From DASVFB01 sp963766345 (GTDB taxonomy: Bacteria > Actinomycetota > Thermoleophilia > Gaiellales > Gaiellaceae): a stretch of DNA of 64,000 nt. Below are positions 1 to 8,415 of this stretch, in pieces (positions within the stretch are counted from its first letter, which is position 1; the number at the start of each line of letters is the position of its first letter). A program made the translations under genes and the position numbers. Under the pieces are notes generated by a model. That model made no database searches and had not been told where the DNA came from. It saw only the letters and a program-made list of their open reading frames with translations. Location of the stretch: the NCBI GenBank assembly GCA_963766345.1, contig CAVXZL010000009.1, forward strand, positions 1 to 64,000. Reading direction: 5' to 3'.

Positions 1-154
1 GGGACTCGAGCACCCGCGCCGCGAGGCCCTCTTCCTCGCGAAGCAGGCCGAGCAGGATGTGCTCGGTGCCGATGTAGTTGTGCTTCAGCGCGCGTGCCTC
101 GTCCTGCGCGAGAACCACGACCTGCCGTGCCCGTTCAGTAAAGCGCTCGAACAA
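1..154 (-). CDS. clpC: ClpC-type AAA+ chaperone, N-terminal fragment
   Basis: Only the first 51 codons lie in the window and the gene continues past base 1. The reading starts at a TTG (152-154) with GAGGGA just upstream and gives LFERFTERARQVVVLAQDE, then HNYIGTEHILLGLLREE. This is the first Clp_N repeat, which in ClpC binds adaptors and feeds substrates to the ClpP protease. A Clp_N-only paralogue sits at 5730-6212. The fragment could equally be the start of another Clp_N-only protein, because the AAA modules are out of view. ClpC is the more likely reading. Confidence 0.75.
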   Translation of the reverse strand, partial: MFERFTERARQVVVLAQDEARALKHNYIGTEHILLGLLREEEGLAARVLES

Positions 155-276
155 AGTCCCTCAACGCCCCTTTCTCACTGGGTGCCAAATCGAGTATCGG
201 TCGGAGGAAGGCATAAGTCTAGCCCAGGGCTACCACGCATCCGCATCCCCCGAAACGGGTTCAAAAGAAGAAGTAG

Positions 277-298
277 CCGGGACCCTCGGAAGTCCCGG
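277..298. other. Hairpin between clpC and the epimerase
   Basis: A 7-bp perfect inverted repeat, CCGGGAC (277-283) and GTCCCGG (292-298), has an 8-nt loop. It lies in the 201-nt gap between two divergent genes. There is no T-run on either side, so it is not a good intrinsic terminator. It could be an operator or a stem in the mRNA. Nothing else coding is visible in this gap. A TAGGCT box at 344-349 sits 6 nt before the GTG at 356, consistent with a leaderless start for the epimerase. Confidence 0.35.
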
Positions 299-355
299 CC
301 ATCCCCTGTGGAACGGTTGAAAGTCCGCCGTGGATACCACCGTTAGGCTTCGGCG

Positions 356-1345
356 GTGTCGCAGAAGGCGCTGATCACGGGGGGTGCGGGCTTCATCGGC
401 TCGCATCTGGCGGACGAGCTGCTCGAACGGGGACAGGAGGTCTACGTCCTCGACGACCTCTCGACAGGAGCTCATCGCAACGTCGAGCAGCTGCGCGACC
501 GGTCCGGCTTCCACCTCGTCGTCGACTCGATGCTGTCACCTTCGGTCGTCAGCGAGCTCGTCTACAAGTGCGACGTCGTGTACCACCTGGCGGCCGCAGT
601 CGGCGTTCGGCTGATCGTGGAGCAGCCGGTGCACACGATGGTCACGAACGTGCGCGGAACGGAGACAGTCCTCGAGTACTGCAACAAGTTCGACAAGCGG
701 GTGCTCGTCGCGTCGAGCTCCGAGGTCTACGGCGACCACCGCGAAGAACGCGCGTTGTCGGAGAACGACCGGCGCATCTACGGACCGGTCAGCGAGCGCC
801 GCTGGCTGTACGCGGACTCGAAGGCGATCGACGAGTTCCTCGCGCTCGGCTTCCACCAGGAGCGGGGCCTCGACTGCGTCATCGTCCGTCTGTTCAACAC
901 GGTCGGCCCGAAGCAGTCGGGGCAGTACGGAATGGTCATCCCTCGCTTCGTCGAGCGCGCCCTCGCCGGTGCGCCGCTCGAGGTCCACGGCGACGGCACG
1001 CAGACGCGCTCCTTCTGTCACGTGTCGGACACCGTGCGCGCCGTCATCGGACTCATGGAGGCGCGCGAGATCTCCGGCGATATCTTCAACGTCGGCTCGT
1101 CGGAGCGTGTGCGCATCCTCGACCTCGCGAAGCGCGTGCTCGAGTTGACCGACTCGCATTCGCAGCTCGCTTTCGTCCCTCACGACGAGGTCTACGGCCT
1201 CGGAATCGAGGACGTACTGCACCGCGAGCCTGCCATCGACAAGATCAGAGACGCGATCGGCTGGCGCCCGTCGCTCGACCTCGACCGCGTTCTCGCGGAT
1301 GTCATCGAGCACATACGGCGCGCGCCGGCCGTCGAGTTGAAGTAG
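356..1345 (+). CDS. NAD-dependent sugar-nucleotide epimerase/dehydratase (extended SDR)
   Basis: This 329-residue extended short-chain dehydrogenase carries the NAD-binding GGAGFIG at residues 9-15, the SSSEVYG strand at 120-126 and the catalytic pair Tyr152/Lys156 (YADSK). The NTVGPKQ and HGDGTQTRSFCHV segments are typical of UDP-glucose 4-epimerases, dTDP-glucose dehydratases and UDP-glucuronate decarboxylases. Family knowledge says it acts on a nucleotide sugar for surface glycan synthesis, but the exact substrate cannot be read from sequence. The start is GTG. A second, diverged epimerase follows 180 bp downstream, which suggests a small sugar-nucleotide module. Confidence 0.85.
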   Translation: MSQKALITGGAGFIGSHLADELLERGQEVYVLDDLSTGAHRNVEQLRDRSGFHLVVDSMLSPSVVSELVYKCDVVYHLAAAVGVRLIVEQPVHTMVTNVRGTETVLEYCNKFDKRVLVASSSEVYGDHREERALSENDRRIYGPVSERRWLYADSKAIDEFLALGFHQERGLDCVIVRLFNTVGPKQSGQYGMVIPRFVERALAGAPLEVHGDGTQTRSFCHVSDTVRAVIGLMEAREISGDIFNVGSSERVRILDLAKRVLELTDSHSQLAFVPHDEVYGLGIEDVLHREPAIDKIRDAIGWRPSLDLDRVLADVIEHIRRAPAVELK

Positions 1346-1524
1346 CTCCGTACTGCGCGACCCGCGACTGCGGGATGCGCCCGTACTGGCGTGCTGACGT
1401 GTTCGCGCGCAGATGGACGTCGTACATCACTGGGCACGCGGTGATCGCACCCGTGAAGGATCACCGACACGAGGACTCCGATCAGTTGCACGTCAGCGGC
1501 TCGGCGGGCGGCATACTCGCTTCG

Positions 1525-2448
1525 ATGGCGCGCGTAGTCGTGACCGGAGGAGCCGGCTTCGTCGGCTCGCACGTTGCCGAGGTGTTCGTGGAGCGCGGCG
1601 ACGACGTGCTCGTCGTCGACGACCTCTCGACCGGCACACGGGCGAACGTGCCGGAACGCGCGGGCTTCGAAGAGCTGGACATCGCCGAGCGCGACGCGCT
1701 CGAAGAGGCACTCGCCGGCGGCGCGGATCTGGTGTGCCACCTGGCGGCGCAGGCGAGCGTGACGGTGTCCGTGGAAGACCCGGCTCTCGACTGCACGTCG
1801 AACGTGCTCGGAACGCTCAACGTCTGCGAGGCGGCGCGCACGCAGGGCGCGCCGGTGATCTTCGCGTCGACCGGCGGCGCGCTCTACGGGGACGGGGCGC
1901 CGCGTCCGGCTCCCGAGAGCTCAGCGACGGAGCCGCTCTCGCCGTACGGCGCGTCGAAGCTCGCCGGCGAGGCGTACGTGTCGACGTGGGCGCGTCTCTA
2001 CGGGACGCCGAACGTCGTGCTTCGGCTCGGGAACGTCTACGGGCCGCGGCAAAGCCCGCACGGCGAGGCGGGAGTCGTCGCGATCTTCAGCGGCCGGCTG
2101 CTGGACGGCGAGGCGCCGGAACTGCGAGGCGAGGGGAAACCGACGCGCGACTACGTGCACGTGCACGACGTCGCGCGCGCGTTCGTCGCAGCTGCGGATG
2201 CGGGGCGCGCGGGGACGTACAACGTCGGCACGGGACGCGAGACCTCGACGGCGCGCGTGTTCGAGATCCTCCAGCGCGCTGCCGGGACATCCGTCGAGCC
2301 GAAGCACGTCGAGCTGAAGGCCGGCGAGCTGATGGCCAGCGCGCTCGACTCGCGGCGGATCGAGCAGGAGCTCGGCTGGCGCGCGACGATCGACGTCGAG
2401 GACGGCCTCGCGCAGACGCTCGACTGGTACCGACACGGCCGTAGCTGA
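1525..2448 (+). CDS. UDP-glucose 4-epimerase-like SDR
   Basis: This 307-residue extended SDR has GGAGFVG at residues 8-14, ASTGG at 114-118 and the catalytic YGASK (Tyr141, Lys145). Its GNVYGPRQ and TRDYVHVHDVARA motifs match GalE-like enzymes that interconvert nucleotide sugars. I chose the ATG at 1525 because the Rossmann fold begins at residue 3. A CATACT box 7 nt upstream suggests a leaderless transcript. The 180 bp before it holds no recognisable gene. The specific sugar substrate is unknown. It is the second epimerase in a row and is clearly not a recent duplicate of the first. Confidence 0.85.
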   Translation: MARVVVTGGAGFVGSHVAEVFVERGDDVLVVDDLSTGTRANVPERAGFEELDIAERDALEEALAGGADLVCHLAAQASVTVSVEDPALDCTSNVLGTLNVCEAARTQGAPVIFASTGGALYGDGAPRPAPESSATEPLSPYGASKLAGEAYVSTWARLYGTPNVVLRLGNVYGPRQSPHGEAGVVAIFSGRLLDGEAPELRGEGKPTRDYVHVHDVARAFVAAADAGRAGTYNVGTGRETSTARVFEILQRAAGTSVEPKHVELKAGELMASALDSRRIEQELGWRATIDVEDGLAQTLDWYRHGRS

Positions 2449-2557
2449 CAGCGTCGTGTGACGCGCGCGCAACGAATGCGTGCCGCTTCGCAAAAGGACA
2501 CTGGTGGCGGTGCACGACCGCGCGTAGACGTATCGCGACCCCACGACAGGAGGAGCG

Positions 2558-3688
2558 ATGCGACTCAACTCGATTGGCCTGCTCGTCCCCGCCGCGTGCC
2601 TGCTCGCCGGCGGAATCACGCTCGCTGCCGGTGCCGGCGTGCACAAGCAGAAGGCGGACACGATCCACGCATGCGCGCGAAAGCAGGACGGCCGGCTGCG
2701 TACCGTCGCCGGCGCGGCGAACTGCAAGCGCGGCGAGCGCGCCATGCGATGGAACGTCGAAGGGCCGCAGGGACCGCCAGGCGCACAAGGGCAGGCAGGC
2801 GCCCAGGGACCGGCCGGAGCCCAGGGCGCGACCGGCGGAGTCGGGCCGGCAGGCCCGATCGGACCCGTTGGGCCGGCGGGACCCACGGGAGCGATCGGAC
2901 TGACGGGAGCCCCGGGAAGCGCAGGTCCTGTCGGGCCGGCGGGGCCTGTTGGCCCGGCAGGGCCTGTCGGGCCGGCGGGCCCGGCCGGTGCACAGGGCGC
3001 GACCGGCGCGGTTGGACCGGCGGGCCCGCGGGGACCGGCCGGCACGGGCATCGACTCGCTCGAGGACCTCAACGGTGTCGCCTGTCACGCCGGGGCCCAG
3101 GCCGGAACCGTCGCGCTCTCGTACGACGCTTCGGGCCACGCAGTGCTCACATGTAGCACCGGCGGCGGCGGAGGCGGCGGTGAGTCGGGGCCGATCAAGG
3201 TGAACGAGTTCTCGACGGGCGTCACGAGTGCCGCGACGAACGAGTTCGTCGAGATCTACAACGCGGGAACCACGGCGGTCGACGTCAGCGGCTACAAGGT
3301 CGTGTACCGCTCGGCCACGGGCTCGTCCGACACGACGCTGGCCACGCTGCCGGCCGGCGCGTCACTTGCACCGGGCGCGTTCTACCTCCTCGGCGGCAGC
3401 GGATACGCGGGCACCGTCACGGAGGATCAGTCGTTCGGGACGGCGATCGCCGCAACCGGCGGCAGCCTCGGCGTGAAGACCGCGACCGGGACGCTCACCG
3501 ACGCAGTCGCGTACGGGACGGCGGCGAACGGCCTCGGCGAGGGACAACCGACCGCGGCACCGCCGACGACAGCCGCTCCGGGCTCGAGCGCAATCCGTCT
3601 GCCGGACGGCCATGACACCGAGAACAACACCGCGGACTTCGCCCCAACGGCGCATCCCACGCCGAAAGCGGCGAACGCCGCCGGCTGA
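2558..3688 (+). CDS. Secreted collagen-like protein with C-terminal lamin-tail domain
   Basis: The protein has 376 residues. Residues 5-25 form a hydrophobic export segment. Residues 69-163 are about 31 uninterrupted Gly-X-Y triplets (GPAGPVGPAGP and similar), a collagen-like rod. A short linker with one cysteine pair region follows, then a Gly8 run at 202-209. From about 212 to the end comes a lamin-tail-like beta domain (KVNEFSTG, FVEIYNAG, DVSGYKVVY, PGAFYLLGG). Known roles of such parts are trimeric stalks and surface or nucleic-acid binding. The combined role here is unknown. AGGAGG sits just before the ATG. The Gly-X-Y region is highly repetitive in DNA, so its copy number may vary between strains. 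Confidence 0.8.
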   Translation: MRLNSIGLLVPAACLLAGGITLAAGAGVHKQKADTIHACARKQDGRLRTVAGAANCKRGERAMRWNVEGPQGPPGAQGQAGAQGPAGAQGATGGVGPAGPIGPVGPAGPTGAIGLTGAPGSAGPVGPAGPVGPAGPVGPAGPAGAQGATGAVGPAGPRGPAGTGIDSLEDLNGVACHAGAQAGTVALSYDASGHAVLTCSTGGGGGGGESGPIKVNEFSTGVTSAATNEFVEIYNAGTTAVDVSGYKVVYRSATGSSDTTLATLPAGASLAPGAFYLLGGSGYAGTVTEDQSFGTAIAATGGSLGVKTATGTLTDAVAYGTAANGLGEGQPTAAPPTTAAPGSSAIRLPDGHDTENNTADFAPTAHPTPKAANAAG

Positions 3689-3823
3689 AGCACGACGCCT
3701 TTCGCGACCGGCGCCCCGCGCAGCGGCGCCGGTCGCGACCGACCTCCCGCTAGGGCCCTCGGGCCTGAAGGATCCCCCATTTGGGCCTTGAGGAATGCCC
3801 TTCGGGAGGCCGAAGGTGAAGCC

Positions 3824-4342
3824 ATGCGGATCGCCATCGCCGCCGTTCTCAGCGCATGCTTGCTCGCACCCTCGGCCGTCGCGGCTCAGCAGACGGCGCG
3901 CGGGACGCGGCAGACCGCGCTCGAGGCACAACTCGCGCAGCAGATCAACACGGTCCGCCGCAGCTACGGCCTGAAGCCGCTGACCGTCTCCGTGAAGCTG
4001 TCCTCCGCGGCCGCTTCGCATTCGCGCGAGATGGGCGCCGACGGCTACTTCGAGCACGAGTCCTTCGACTCGACCCCGTTCTGGAAGCGCGTCGCGCGCT
4101 GGTATCCGTCGCGGGGCTGGCACACCTGGTCGGTCGGCGAGAACCTGCTCTACCGCTCGCCCGACGTCGACGCCGAGTCGGGCGTCGAGATGTGGATGAA
4201 CTCGCCGCCGCACCGCGCAAACCTGCTCAGCCGCTCGTGGCGCGAGATCGGGATCTCCGCGATTCACTTCGACGCCGCTCCGGGCGAGTACGCCGACGCG
4301 CCGGTGACGATCGTCACCGCGGATTTCGGCTACCGCCGCTAG
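3824..4342 (+). CDS. Secreted CAP-domain (SCP/PR1) protein
   Basis: This 172-residue protein starts at the second in-frame ATG (3824). That ATG has GAAGGTGAAG before it and yields a clean signal peptide of about 23 residues ending in AVAAQQ. The CAP core follows: HSREMGADGYFEHES, VGENLLYR and the diagnostic WMNSPPHRANLL. Bacterial CAP proteins are exported and sometimes calcium- or lipid-binding, and a function for this one cannot be assigned. Its last four bases overlap the end of lysS on the other strand, so the two genes converge without a terminator between them. Confidence 0.85.
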   Translation: MRIAIAAVLSACLLAPSAVAAQQTARGTRQTALEAQLAQQINTVRRSYGLKPLTVSVKLSSAAASHSREMGADGYFEHESFDSTPFWKRVARWYPSRGWHTWSVGENLLYRSPDVDAESGVEMWMNSPPHRANLLSRSWREIGISAIHFDAAPGEYADAPVTIVTADFGYRR

Positions 4343-5715
4343 TCGCGCGAGCGCAGCGCGGGGAACAGGATCACGTCACGAATGGTGTCACTGCCCGTGA
4401 TCACCATCGCGAGCCTGTCGATGCCGACACCGCAGCCTCCCGTCGGCGGCATCCCGTAGGACAGCGCCTCGACGAAGTCAGGGTCGCCCGGCTCGGCCTC
4501 GATGTCTCCCGCGGCCCGCTCCGCCTCCTGCAACGCGAAACGCTGCGCCTGCTCCTCGCTGTCGTTGAGCTCGCTGAACGCGTTCGCGAATTCCATTCCT
4601 GCAACGACGCACTCGAAGCGCTCGACGAGTGTGTCGTCGTCATCGGTCGTGCGCGCGAACGGCGACATCTCGAGCGGCCAGTCGTAGACGATCGTCGGCT
4701 GGATCAACTCGGGCTCGACGAAGTGCGAGTACGCGTGGTCGGCGAGCTGAACCCAGGTGTTGTCACGTCCCGTGTCGACTCCCGCCTCGTGCAACCGCGC
4801 GCGCAACTCGTCGGCGTCGCGTGACCAGACGCCCTTGTCCTCCAGCGCGTCGACGAACCGGACGCGCTGCCAGGGCGGCGCGAGCTCGATGTCGTGCCCG
4901 CGGAACGTCACCTTCGTCGCGCCGACGGAACCGAGCGCCGCGCGCTCGGCCAGCGCCTCCGTGCGCTCCATCGTGTCGCGGTAGTCGGCGTACGCCTCGT
5001 ACCATTCGACCTGCGTGAACTCGGGCGCGTGCTTGTACGAGATGCTCTCGTTGCGGAAGTCCTTCGACAGCTCGTATACCTTCTCCAGGCCGCCGACGAT
5101 CAGCCGCTTGAGGTAGAGCTCGTCGGCGATGCGGAGGTAGAGGTCGGCATCGAGCTCGTTCGAGTGCGTGACGAAGGGCTCCGCGAAGCCGCCGCCGTAA
5201 CGCGGCTGGAGGATCGGCGTCTCGACCTCGAGAAAGCCCTCGCCGTCGAGATAGGCACGCACCTCGGCGACGATCCGCGTCCGGGTGGCCGCGAGTCGCC
5301 TCGAGTCCTCGTTCATCAGCAGGTCGAGGTACCGCCGCCGGTAACGCTGTTCGACGTCGGTGATCCCGTGAAAGGTGTCCGGCAGCGGCGCGCGGATCTT
5401 CGCCAGCAGCTCGAGTGAGCGCACCGCGAGCGACGGCTCGCCGCGGCGCGACTTCGTCGGCACGCCCTCCACGCCGACGATGTCGCCGAGATCCAGGCTC
5501 ACGTCGCCGACCTCGTCCGGACGAACGAGCAGCTGGATGCGTCCACTGCGGTCGACGAGGTCGAGGAACATCAGCCTGCCCATGTCGCGCCGCGCCATGA
5601 CGCGCCCGGCAAGACGGCGCACCGCCGATCCCTCGGCCTCGGGCTCGAGCGCGTCCGCCTCGGCGCGAACCTCGGCGATCTCGTCCCGGTTCGGGAAACG
5701 CTTCGGCAGCGGCAT
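4339..5715 (-). CDS. lysS: Lysyl-tRNA synthetase, class II
   Basis: This 458-residue class II synthetase charges tRNA-Lys. The N-terminal OB-fold anticodon domain (about 30-130) is followed by the catalytic core with the motif 2 region FRNESISYKHAPEF and motif 3 GVGIDRLAMVITG near the C-terminus. LYLRIADELYLKRLIVGG is characteristic of LysRS. The usual GGAxARPF segment is altered to GGGFAEPF, a divergence worth noting, though the rest fits LysRS better than AspRS or AsnRS. It starts at ATG 5715, 14 nt after the Clp_N gene, and probably sits in an operon greA-Clp_N-lysS. Confidence 0.88.
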   Translation of the reverse strand: MPLPKRFPNRDEIAEVRAEADALEPEAEGSAVRRLAGRVMARRDMGRLMFLDLVDRSGRIQLLVRPDEVGDVSLDLGDIVGVEGVPTKSRRGEPSLAVRSLELLAKIRAPLPDTFHGITDVEQRYRRRYLDLLMNEDSRRLAATRTRIVAEVRAYLDGEGFLEVETPILQPRYGGGFAEPFVTHSNELDADLYLRIADELYLKRLIVGGLEKVYELSKDFRNESISYKHAPEFTQVEWYEAYADYRDTMERTEALAERAALGSVGATKVTFRGHDIELAPPWQRVRFVDALEDKGVWSRDADELRARLHEAGVDTGRDNTWVQLADHAYSHFVEPELIQPTIVYDWPLEMSPFARTTDDDDTLVERFECVVAGMEFANAFSELNDSEEQAQRFALQEAERAAGDIEAEPGDPDFVEALSYGMPPTGGCGVGIDRLAMVITGSDTIRDVILFPALRSRD

Positions 5716-5729
5716 CGCGCGAGTGTAAG

Positions 5730-6212
5730 TCAGCGCCGGACGAGCCAGGGGCGCCTGCGTCGCCGCGGAGCGCGGCGGGGAATTCCTCCCAGCCTTCTGA
5801 CGATCTCATCGCACGCGTCGTCCCTGTCGGTGACCGCGGCAAGGACGCGCGCGGCGACACCGCCCCCCTCGCGCGCGAGGCCGAGGAGGATGTGCTCCGT
5901 CGCGATGTAGTCGTGCCGGAGCGTCCTCGCCTCTTCGTTCGCCAACTCGAGAGCCTTCTTCGCACGCGGCGTGAAGGGGATCCGACCGGCCGCCGCGGTA
6001 TCGCCGACTCCGATCACGTCGACGACCTCTTCGCGAGCGTCGGCGTAGTGAACGCCGAGCGACGCGAGGGCTCGGCGGGCCAGGCCCTGTTCTTCGCGCA
6101 GCAGGCCGAGCAGGAGATGCTCTGTGCCGATGTAGTTGTGCCGCAGCGAACGCGCTTCGTCCTGCGCGAAGACGACACTCTGGCGAGCGCGCTCGGTGAA
6201 GCGCTCGAACAC
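5730..6212 (-). CDS. Stand-alone Clp_N repeat protein (ClpS/ClpC N-domain-like)
   Basis: The 160-residue protein consists of two Clp_N repeats only: repeat 1 with FERFTERARQ and HNYIGTEHLLLGLLREE, repeat 2 with FTPRAKKALELA and HDYIATEHILLGLAREG. An Arg-rich tail follows (RRAPRRRRRPW). No AAA module is present. Repeat 1 is nearly identical to the ClpC start at 1-154. Family knowledge suggests it could bind ClpC adaptors or substrates, or heat-damaged protein, without unfolding them. It lies 19 nt after greA and 14 nt before lysS on the same strand. A truncated clpC copy is an alternative, but the ORF ends cleanly with its own basic tail. Confidence 0.8.
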   Translation of the reverse strand: MFERFTERARQSVVFAQDEARSLRHNYIGTEHLLLGLLREEQGLARRALASLGVHYADAREEVVDVIGVGDTAAAGRIPFTPRAKKALELANEEARTLRHDYIATEHILLGLAREGGGVAARVLAAVTDRDDACDEIVRRLGGIPRRAPRRRRRPWLVRR

Positions 6213-6231
6213 GCCTCGATTGTACGGAGCG

Positions 6232-6705
6232 CTAGGCGGCTTTGATCTCGAGGATCTTGTACTTCAGCGACCCGCGCGGAGTCGTGACCTCGACGGTCTC
6301 GCCCTTCTTGTGACCCATGATCGCCTTGCCGACGGGTGACTCGTTCGACAGCTTGAGCTCCGCAGGGTTCGCCTCGGCCGAGCCGACGATCCGGTATTCG
6401 ACCGTCTGCTTTGCGTCGACATCGCGCAGGCGGACAGTCGAGCCGACGGACACGACGTCCTTCAAGATGTCCCGCTTCTCGATCACCCGCGAGGCAGCAA
6501 GCCGCTCCTCGAGCTTCGCGATCCGCGCCTCGAGCATCGCCTGCTCGTTCTTCGCCGCGTCGTACTCGGCGTTCTCGGCGATGTCGCCGAACTCGCGGGC
6601 GATCTTGATGCGCTCCGCCACCTGGCGGCGCCCGGTGGTCGAGAGGTTCTCGATCTCCTTCTTGAGGGCGTTGTAGCCCTCTTTCGTCAGGATGATTTCC
6701 TTCAA
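6232..6705 (-). CDS. greA: Transcription elongation factor GreA
   Basis: At 157 residues this is the usual GreA length. The N-terminal coiled coil (about 1-77) contains LTKEGYNALKKEIENL and the acidic-tip region DIAENAEYDAAKNEQ, which enters the RNA polymerase secondary channel. The FKBP-like C-terminal domain has IVGSAEANP, SNESPVGKAIMGHKKGE and VEVTTPRGSLKYKI. GreA stimulates cleavage of the nascent transcript in backtracked polymerase. It begins at ATG 6705 and heads the greA-Clp_N-lysS group. The gap to the divergent dusB (112 bp) holds the promoters. Confidence 0.95.
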   Translation of the reverse strand: MKEIILTKEGYNALKKEIENLSTTGRRQVAERIKIAREFGDIAENAEYDAAKNEQAMLEARIAKLEERLAASRVIEKRDILKDVVSVGSTVRLRDVDAKQTVEYRIVGSAEANPAELKLSNESPVGKAIMGHKKGETVEVTTPRGSLKYKILEIKAA

Positions 6706-6817
6706 GTAAGCGCCTCCAGAAAGGGAAAATCACGGCCGGACAGCGCCGCTAGCGGGCGGGAATGGTAGCTCCGAGGCACCTGGGCGTCAATAGGGGTCGA
6801 GTACCCTGTTCCGGGAG

Positions 6818-7876
6818 ATGCTCGACCTCCGGCAGAGCTGGCGAATCGGGCCCGTCGAGATCCCCTCGCGGCTCGTCCTGGCCCCGATGGCCGGCGTCAG
6901 CGTCCAGGCCTTCCGCCGCCAGGGCCGCCGTTTCGGCGCCGGCCTCGTCTGCTCGGAAATGGTGTCCTGCGCAGGGATCGAGCACCGGAACGAGCGGACG
7001 CTCGGCTACCTGCGCGTCGGCGCGGACGAGCACCCGCTCGCGATCCAGATCTTCGGCTCCGATCCGCCGGTGATGGCCGAGGCGGCGCGCATGGTCGCGG
7101 CCGCGGGGGCCGACATCGTCGACATCAACTTCGGCTGCCCCGTGAGGAAGGTCACGAAGACCGGCGCCGGCGCGACGCTCCTCGACGACCCGGACCGCGC
7201 GACGCGAATCGTCGCCGCGGTCGCCGGCGCTGTCGACATCCCCGTCTCGGTGAAGATGCGGCGCGGGCTCGAGAACGGCTCGCGGCGCTGCCTCGAGGTG
7301 GGGCCGCGGCTCGTCGACGCCGGCGCACAGACGTTGACGCTGCATCCGCGCTCGGCACGACAGATGTACACCGGCGAGGCCGATCACTCGCTCACGGCCG
7401 AGCTCGTGGAGCTCGTCACCGTCCCGGTGATCGCGTCGGGCGACGTCACGTCCCGCGCACGGGCCCAGGCCGTTCTCGCGACGACCGGAGCGGCGGCTGT
7501 CATGGTCGGCCGGGCCGCCCAGGGAAACCCGTGGGTGCTCCGCGAGATGCTCGGCGACGACGGCAACGAGCCCACGCGCGACGAGGTCGTCGCGGAGCTC
7601 GTCCTCTTCATGCGTGAGACGGTGCGCGAGCTCGGCGAGCGCAGGGCGACCGGCTTCCTGAAGAAGTTCTACGGCTGGTACCTGGGCCGCGGCCGCTTCC
7701 CGCGGCCGTTCAAGCAGGAGCTCGTCCAGCTCGAGTCCGTCGAGGAGGTCGAGACGCGTCTCTTCGAGACGGTCCCCGGAGCGCGATTCGTGCTCGCGCG
7801 CATCGAGCAGGAGCAGCCGCAGGTGGACGAGGTGCTCCTCGACGACATGCCGATCTCGATCTACGGCGGCGGATGA
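6818..7876 (+). CDS. dusB: tRNA-dihydrouridine synthase (DusB-like)
   Basis: This 352-residue FMN TIM-barrel enzyme reduces uridines in the tRNA D-loop. LAPMAGVS (residues 21-28) and INFGCPVRKV hold the FMN-binding loop and the catalytic Cys107. SVKMRRG, LHPRSARQMYTG and VGRAAQGNPW (phosphate-binding) are Dus signatures. The C-terminal helical domain includes RFPRPFKQEL. The start ATG lies 10 nt after a TACCCT box and has no good spaced Shine-Dalgarno sequence, so translation may be leaderless. Its stop overlaps the next gene's start by ATGA, indicating coupling. Confidence 0.92.
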   Translation: MLDLRQSWRIGPVEIPSRLVLAPMAGVSVQAFRRQGRRFGAGLVCSEMVSCAGIEHRNERTLGYLRVGADEHPLAIQIFGSDPPVMAEAARMVAAAGADIVDINFGCPVRKVTKTGAGATLLDDPDRATRIVAAVAGAVDIPVSVKMRRGLENGSRRCLEVGPRLVDAGAQTLTLHPRSARQMYTGEADHSLTAELVELVTVPVIASGDVTSRARAQAVLATTGAAAVMVGRAAQGNPWVLREMLGDDGNEPTRDEVVAELVLFMRETVRELGERRATGFLKKFYGWYLGRGRFPRPFKQELVQLESVEEVETRLFETVPGARFVLARIEQEQPQVDEVLLDDMPISIYGGG

Positions 7877-8415
7877 CGGAGTCGCTGCGGGGCCAGCTGC
7901 TGATCGCCTCGCCCGCGCTGATCGATCCGAACTTCCGGCGCACGGTGGTGCTCGTCGTCGCGCACGACGAGGACGGCGCCGTCGGCCTCGTGCTCAACCG
8001 GCCGACGGACGCGGAGGTCGCCGAGGCGGTGCCCGAGCTCGCGGAGGTCGTCGAGCCCGGCGCCACCGTGTCGGTCGGCGGCCCCGTCCAGGTCGATTCG
8101 GTCGTCGTCCTCGCCGAGTGGGACGACCACGACGAAGCGGGCGCGATGGTCTTCGGGGACATCGGTCTCATGGGCGCCGAAGCCGAGTCCGAGCGAGTGG
8201 CGGAGGCGACGCGCCGCCTGCGCGTGTTCGCCGGCTACGCGGGCTGGGGAGGCGGCCAGCTCGAGGCGGAGCTCGAAGAGGGCTCGTGGGTCGTGGAGCC
8301 CGCGGTCGAAGAGGACGTCTTCGGCGACGGCGACGTCTGGGCGAACGTGCTGCGGCGAAAGGGCGGCGCCTTCACGCTCGTCGCGACCATGCCCGAAGAC
8401 CCGTCGCTCAACTAA
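7873..8415 (+). CDS. YqgE/AlgH (UPF0301) family protein
   Basis: The 180-residue protein has the family pattern: LRGQLLIASPALIDPNF at the start, then VVLVVAHDEDGAVGLVLNRPT, the glycine-rich VGGPVQ, RVFAGYAGWGGGQLEAE and a final VLRRKG region. The fold is known from structures but the biochemical role is not firmly established. In some bacteria it was linked to alginate control. It is translationally coupled to dusB by an ATGA overlap and converges with coaX, sharing the last bases. Confidence 0.9.
   Translation: MTESLRGQLLIASPALIDPNFRRTVVLVVAHDEDGAVGLVLNRPTDAEVAEAVPELAEVVEPGATVSVGGPVQVDSVVVLAEWDDHDEAGAMVFGDIGLMGAEAESERVAEATRRLRVFAGYAGWGGGQLEAELEEGSWVVEPAVEEDVFGDGDVWANVLRRKGGAFTLVATMPEDPSLN

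Noticed and set aside
1921..3072. Minus-strand Pro/Gly-rich frame opposite the collagen-like gene
   Set aside because: The apparent collagen-like repeats (GPAGPTGP) are the reverse complement of the true Gly-X-Y tract. The plus-strand gene has the signal segment, ribosome site and C-terminal domain.
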